A stretch of DNA of 64,000 bases, taken from assembly GCF_040802235.1 (NCBI RefSeq), contig NC_133156.1, positions 147,419,173 to 147,483,172 of the forward strand. The letters are read 5' to 3'. The translations under genes and the position numbers were made by a program. The notes under the pieces were generated by a model. That model searched no databases, had not been told where the DNA came from, and was given only the letters and a program-made list of their open reading frames with translations. Shown one piece after another: positions 60,501-64,000 of the stretch (positions are counted from its first letter, which is position 1; each line of letters starts with the position of its first letter). The stretch is from Manis javanica (Eukaryota; Chordata; Mammalia; Pholidota; Manidae).

Positions 60501-63226
60501 GTAAACGTCCCAAAACCAACAGTCATCACTCCATTTCCTTCCAATGTGCTTAGAGCTTGGGTGGCTTCCTGTGATGTGAGCATTTCCTCCTGCGCATCAT
60601 TTCCTTTACTTTTATTAATGGTTGAGCCAAAATAATTTTGTGATTCAGGTGTATCATCTTCTGAAACAGTCTCAGCAGAATTTCTATGCTGGGACCAGTC
60701 ATTATCACTGGAATCTGTACACTCTCCAAAATAGGTTTCCTTAAAAATAAATGAGTTGTACTAGTTAGTTAATGCAATACTAACATAGTCAACTAGATAT
60801 AACCCTCAATTAAATGCACTTAAAGAAAGAAGTGCCTGATTCCTGAAGAACCTTTTGAAACGCATCTGAGGAAAGGGCCACTGGCTCCCAGGCACCTCTG
60901 CAGGCAGGCCAGCCTTGCCCAAGCACACGGCCACTGGCTCTTTCCTTACAAAGCCCTGGATCAGATGCCCTGCCAGGCTCTGTGCCCACCTGGCCCAGGG
61001 CTGCTTGTTCTCCCAGCTCCAAACACCCCTACTTCTGACCTCTTCCTTCCCCATGTGCTGGAGCAAGAAGCTTCCAGTCCAGCTGCACAGCCCACCCGGT
61101 TCCTTCCCGCCACCCGCACCTGCACCCAGCTGACCTGGTGGCCCTTCCAGTGGTGCCGGCGCACATCGGCCCCTCACATTGCCTCACAGCCAATGTTTCC
61201 CCACAGGGTGCCTACCCAGCAGCCAGTTCCAGCCCCTCCAGACTTATGCCCACACCCCTCACTCCCACACCATCTATTCTCGTCTCTGCCCCAGGGACTC
61301 ACCCTCCAGACCCCTGACCCCTCTAGTCCCCAGTAACTGCCTACGTCAGGCAGACCACCAGGCTAGCTGGCCTCGCTTCTATAAGGCACATGGTAGGCTG
61401 GGGAGGGTGACAAAACGCCAGAGTCCTGATAAAACCATTCCTCTCTGCTTCCCATTCCATGGCGCCCTCATCTCCTGGAGCTCCCCCACTGTCCTGCCAT
61501 GAGGGTTCGCTCTCCTGTCCTCTTTCCTGGCTTGGGCATACACACACTCATGGCCCCCATCCTCTGCTCCTACACACTCTTACTCAGTGACCTTGCCCAG
61601 CCCATGGCGCCTGCTGCACTCAAGCGTCCCCCATGTGGACCTGAGCCCTCCCTGCCATGCCCACAGACCTGAGGGGACCTGCATACACCCTTCACAATGC
61701 CTGACATGCCATCTCCTAGTGGGCAGGGTTTCCCTTCCACTCGCTGTTTCCCCTGCCGTCTCCTCCTCCACCTACTCCTGACGCCCACAGGAAGTATCCC
61801 AGGAACAGCTCACTCACCCTCAGGGCATTTCTCAAGCCAGCCCCCACCTCTTTGGCTCCAGGACTACCTGGGTGCAGGTGTCAGGATCACGAACACTGTG
61901 GATTCGATGGTGCTCCTGCCTCTTTCCTGATCATCCCAGGCCCTCCTTACTCAAGGGCAACTGCCCTGAAGCCTCCAGATGAAACTACCACAGGCCCACT
62001 TGTCTGGGTTCACCAAGCACTTCCCACAGCCCTTAGGACCCACATGACCTTTGCCTGCATGAGTGGCCCCCAGAACCACATTCACCTTCAGTTCTACGCC
62101 CTGGCAAGTAGCTCCTCTCCCAGAAACAGCCCCCGTTCCCTCGTCTCCCAGCCCCCCAGTGCTCTGCCACGCCGTGACTGCCTGCTCCTGGACCACCACA
62201 CAGGGGCAACCCTATCTTGTGTCCCCTCTGCATTCCCAGTACTAGGGACATGCATGATGCTTCCTGAAGAAAGACTCAAAGGAGGCAAAGCATTTATCTG
62301 CTCCTTAAATCAAAGAGCATACAAATTTGCTTCGTAGAAACCTAACTTCCTAAGAAATGACAATAAACCACTCTATAAGCACACAAATACATGGCGGATC
62401 CAGGAAGTGAGGGAGGGGACTCTGGCAGCACAGGCAGATGAGCACACACACCGTCTACGTGGCATTCCCTCCCTAAAAAGCTCCACGCTTGCAAATGTGC
62501 ATTTAAATCATTCACTCTGTGTCTGTTATGGACCAGGTGCTGGAGAGACGGACTGACACTAAGACCTGGTCCTCCTACAGGAGACTCACAATTTGGTTGC
62601 AGATAAAAAGCAATTAAAATGCTACCATAATACCATAATACAAAGAGAAAAAAGCCATACTATCTATGCAGACCCAAAAGGCCCTGGCATACCCTGTCCT
62701 CACGTTACCCTGAATAAAATCTGGTCTGAGCACCACAGATGTTCTTTGCTCACAGCTAAAATGCTAGGACAGACTACATGTCCAATCAGTAATTTAAGTC
62801 CAAAGTGCAAACTCACGGGGGCAAGAGAAGACGGCAATGGCCCCAGGTGTGCAAACGCCGCCAGAGGGGGAGAGGGCACTGGAGACAAAAGAGGAGGGGG
62901 AAGTTTGAAGAAGTCAACTGCAGCCTGAAGATCATCATCAAAAGAATGACTGTGATCAGAAATGGCAGCACTGCCATTGTCTTCCTTCCGCACTGAAACC
63001 TCGGGGTTCCGGTCCTCATTAAACACATGGTCACCATGGAAAGCTGCCATGCCAGGCCTCTCTCTGCCCACACGTTGCCATGTGGGGAAGTCGCCTTCTA
63101 TCTCCATGGACAGCTCTGCCAGGCACGTCTGCACGGCCGAGGTGCCGGGTGGACCGGCTCCAACCGGAGAGGGCACACCATCCTCGCCGGGCTCTCTGGA
63201 TGCGGGGTTTTCTATGGCAGGTTTTT
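42350..63226 (-). CDS. ICE1: ICE1, little elongation complex scaffold (8 C-terminal coding exons)
   Basis: Recognised by protein content as ICE1/KIAA0947. ICE1 holds together the little elongation complex (with ELL, ICE2 and ZC3H8), which promotes RNA polymerase II and III transcription of small nuclear RNA genes in the nucleus. It has also been linked to the exon junction complex and nonsense-mediated decay through a putative MIF4G-like C-terminal domain. CDS = join of 63226-62817, 60739-55961, 54774-54606, 52517-52357, 50703-50513, 48878-48772, 44626-44528 and 42531-42350 on the minus strand: 6,098 bases, 2,031 whole codons plus a stop. All introns are GT-AG and all phases close. Human ICE1 is about 2,266 residues, so the N-terminal coiled-coil exons lie past 64000. 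The very long exon, serine/proline-rich low-complexity middle and helical conserved C-terminus match the family. No internal stop or frameshift was seen. Confidence 0.95.
42532..44527 (-). other. ICE1 intron (last)
   Basis: Two kilobases of intron. Around 43390-43500 there is a weak MIR-like stretch. No further exon or RNA gene was recognised. Confidence 0.7.
44528..44626 (-). CDS. ICE1: ICE1 exon: RLGQLGLKEGFPSAVKNISS
   Basis: 99 bases between 'ctccatag' and GTAAAA. It completes the Gly codon and ends with one base of the next Asp codon after '...GMFIQHAQNE'. Confidence 0.94.
45440..45560 (+). repeat. MIR SINE
   Basis: 'ctgtgccacattcccgctga', 'gtgacctcagcccagtactt' and 'cacctttccaggcctcagc' follow the MIR core in sense orientation. 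Confidence 0.65.
45990..46440 (+). repeat. Class I-type ERV solo LTR, antisense in ICE1 intron
   Basis: Shares its start ('ggacatgggacaagcatcat') and its 'aagtgcacctctccctgctc' block with the arm at 13545-14395, so both derive from one LTR family. AATAAA lies at 46385-46390 on the plus strand, antisense to ICE1. No viral genes remain beside it. Confidence 0.6.
48772..48878 (-). CDS. ICE1: ICE1 exon: KELWPVMDRWIKYRKGHANI
   Basis: 107 bases between 'ttttgtag' and GTGAGT. One base completes Ser, then 35 codons through 'TPDIIIASVLRLI', ending with one base of a Gly codon. It is too interrupted by flanking stops to stand out as an open frame. It was placed from splice sites, phase and homology. 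Confidence 0.93.
48879..50512 (-). other. ICE1 intron
   Basis: 1.6 kb with no recognised repeat or RNA gene. Confidence 0.7.
50513..50703 (-). CDS. ICE1: ICE1 exon: NAPVDVGFMVSKLLLTIQLC
   Basis: 191 bases between 'attttctag' and GTACAG. It begins in phase 0 and ends with two bases of a Ser codon. It includes 'EKFGEDLSDTTWEYIFAIDL' and 'HQKWIWTHDNII'. Confidence 0.95.
50704..52356 (-). other. ICE1 intron with tandem duplication
   Basis: 1.65 kb, AT-rich. The only notable content is the 94-base tandem duplication at 51568-51755. Confidence 0.7.
51568..51755. repeat. 94-base tandem duplication
   Basis: Two head-to-tail copies, 51568-51661 and 51662-51755, both starting 'actaaaaaggaaagcaaaat'. 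Only about three or four positions differ, so the duplication is young. Confidence 0.95.
52357..52517 (-). CDS. ICE1: ICE1 exon: DFPESEKLTLFIANMWHD
   Basis: 161 bases between 'tctcgtag' and GTGAGG. It completes the Asp codon and ends in phase 0 at '...CLRAFLNWEK'. Helical and strongly conserved in content with the human protein as I recall it. Confidence 0.95.
52850..53460 (-). repeat. Old LINE-1 3' end
   Basis: An old L1 3' UTR pattern ('ggcatagtttacatacaatg', 'ttctgacaaatgaatacaca') followed by ORF2-end-like text ('cttctggtgggaagaaccta', 'atttttgggtcataggataa'). Same orientation as ICE1. Confidence 0.55.
53615..53910 (+). repeat. L2 LINE 3' end
   Basis: L2-like: 'ctgtcctgggcactccttca', 'gttccctctgcctacaattc', 'gacaaggaaagcttccctca' and the end 'atctattgaatgaatcagcg'. 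Confidence 0.65.
54606..54774 (-). CDS. ICE1: ICE1 exon: HLAECLLHSILSELE
   Basis: 169 bases, starting in phase 0 after 'catctag' and ending with one base of a split Asp codon before GTACGT. It encodes 'HLAECLLHSILSELEVQRPC...HALCRVYVGICRQLGDLERA', an amphipathic helical run that starts the conserved C-terminal (putative MIF4G-like) region. Confidence 0.95.
54775..55960 (-). other. ICE1 intron following the giant exon
   Basis: 1.2 kb. Reading on from the giant exon, a stop occurs after 34 codons. No repeat recognised with confidence. Confidence 0.7.
55961..60739 (-). CDS. ICE1: ICE1 giant central exon
   Basis: 4,779 bases, exactly 1,593 codons, phase 0 at both ends. The acceptor is 'tttttaag' before 60739 (first residues ETYFGECTDSSD) and the donor is GTATGT after 55961 (last residues EFSTTKK). 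Most of it is serine, glutamate and proline rich and probably disordered. Conserved islands are 'WTIINGVALVPNVDQVILCD' (57525-57600), 'VRISSEIYDQNFDSQIVASD' (around 57260-57320), 'ILDTMYPELSARARTLNILK' (around 56530-56610) and 'ESPFDLLPVIRSHVYVGNIS' (around 56015-56100). An acidic stretch lies at 57960-58150 and a proline-rich stretch ('GPPLPPLLAPLVATPPRTSQ') at 56700-56980. If the donor is not used, a short frame of 34 more codons follows before a stop. The 173-codon plus-strand frame at 56532-57053 is a shadow of this exon. Confidence 0.96.
60740..62816 (-). other. ICE1 intron preceding the giant exon
   Basis: 2.1 kb, C-rich on the plus strand between 61.0 and 62.3 kb. The part around 62060-62260 may be a decayed L2 end. 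Frames of up to 161 codons here show no domain. Confidence 0.6.
62817..63226 (-). CDS. ICE1: ICE1 exon before the giant exon
   Basis: 410 bases: two bases finish a split Glu codon, then 136 codons. The acceptor is 'tttgccacag' before 63226 and the donor is GTGAGT after 62817. It encodes 'KPAIENPASREPGEDGVPSP' and onwards, with the acidic-hydrophobic block 'SFDDDLQAAVDFFKLPPPLL' and a proline-rich end ('SPVPSPP'), ending '...SSLAP' in phase 0. The join to 'ETYFGE' of the next exon agrees with the order in the human protein as I recall it. Confidence 0.93.
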
Positions 63227-64000
63227 CTGTGGCAAAAAAAAAGTAAATATTGAATACAAAGAATATCAGAACAACTTAATTTATTCCAACAGTTCAAAAT
63301 GTTTACAATATTGATTACACCAAATAAACAGTAACATTTTCTTAAGGAGCAACCAGTCCCTTCCTAAGATTATCCTCTAATATCTGCACACATTTCACAG
63401 AAGTACGGGTGTCTCACGAGCAAGATGAGATGCCTCCATGACCAGTGGGCAGCAGGATGCATGGCAGGGGGGCAATTCACAGCCATTCTCATGGGTGGGG
63501 GGACTCAGCTGCTCCGTCAGCAGGACTTTCCACACAGCCAGCAGTATTTGGGAGAAGAGGCTTTGTGCACACTAACAGGGAACACTAGTTTCTCTGAAAA
63601 GTGATCTAAAATCAACAGTATCAAGTCTAACCCTGGCCACATCTGTACAATGCTCTAATTAAGGGACTGGCCTGGGTCATATAAATACTTTGTATTATAA
63701 TGCAACAGAAAAGATACTATTAAAAAAAAACAGCGTTTTGGAGTTCTTGATTTGGGTGAAACATAGTGGTGCCAAGTATCAGTAAAGCCATCAGCATCTT
63801 AGGAAATATCAGAAATAACCATTTGTCATATTTGAGAGCTGTAAAAATGTGTTTTATAGAAGGACTTAGGGCTCTCTGAAGAAGTAGTTGATGCAGGCTG
63901 AATGGAAAAAATACAAGTTGAGCCTGAAACATCTTACAAAGCCAATAAGTAAAAGAAGTGCTCACAACAGGATGCTGTTCTCCCGAGTGGCCCAGAAACC
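63227..64000 (-). other. ICE1 intron, continues past the window
   Basis: No exon was recognised between 63227 and the window end. The 5' part of the gene lies beyond. Confidence 0.6.

Noticed and set aside
61179-62337. Frames of 107-161 codons in the ICE1 intron as extra exons
   Set aside because: They are on the opposite strand or without matching ICE1 content. The flanking ICE1 exons join in phase without them.
1-64000. CRISPR arrays, bacterial operons, tRNA or rRNA genes
   Set aside because: None seen. Repeats here are mammalian interspersed repeats and microsatellites.

Overview
This window is nuclear DNA from a placental mammal. It contains introns with GT-AG splice sites, ancient mammal-wide repeats (MIR, L2, MaLR and MLT2 LTRs, Tigger) and one long LINE-1. 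No bacterial, phage or organelle content was seen. No primate Alu, rodent B1/B2, carnivore SINEC, ruminant BovB or horse ERE element was recognised. The only young-looking repeat is a full-length LINE-1 with a repeated 5' UTR and a very long 3' UTR. This suggests a laurasiatherian with little SINE activity. A pangolin is my best guess, held loosely.

Right third (about 41.5-64 kb, minus strand): the 3' part of one protein-coding gene, recognised from its protein as ICE1 (KIAA0947), the scaffold of the little elongation complex. I placed eight coding exons: 63226-62817, 60739-55961 (a 4,779-base exon), 54774-54606, 52517-52357, 50703-50513, 48878-48772, 44626-44528 and 42531-42350 (stop). All junctions are GT-AG and every phase adds up, giving 2,031 codons plus a stop. 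The exons for the N-terminal few hundred residues lie beyond base 64000. The 3' UTR ends near 41,490, after an AATAAA signal. Introns hold ancient L1, L2, MIR and LTR copies and a 94-base tandem duplication.

Middle (25,676-33,874): a full-length minus-strand LINE-1 of about 8.17 kb, bounded by an 18-base target-site duplication with one mismatch. From 5' to 3' (right to left) it has a 1.1 kb 5' UTR with three tandem units of about 150 bases, an open ORF1, an ORF2 broken in several places, and a 2.1 kb 3' UTR containing a perfect G-quadruplex motif on the sense strand. Left of it (21.5-25.7 kb) lies older AT-rich LINE-derived sequence.

Left part (1-25 kb) and the stretch between the LINE-1 and ICE1 (33.9-41.5 kb): gene-free intergenic DNA downstream of ICE1. 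It holds decayed L1 and MIR pieces, two MLT2 LTRs, MaLR LTRs, a Tigger1 fragment, a class-I-type LTR, and an inverted pair of LTR-containing arms (11.87-12.69 and 13.55-14.40 kb). There is also a small CpG-rich patch near 36 kb. The short open frames across this region look like chance or antisense frames.

I found no convincing undescribed biological system. The best leads are the architecture of the LINE-1, the inverted LTR arrangement, and the CpG-rich patch 5.4 kb past the end of ICE1.
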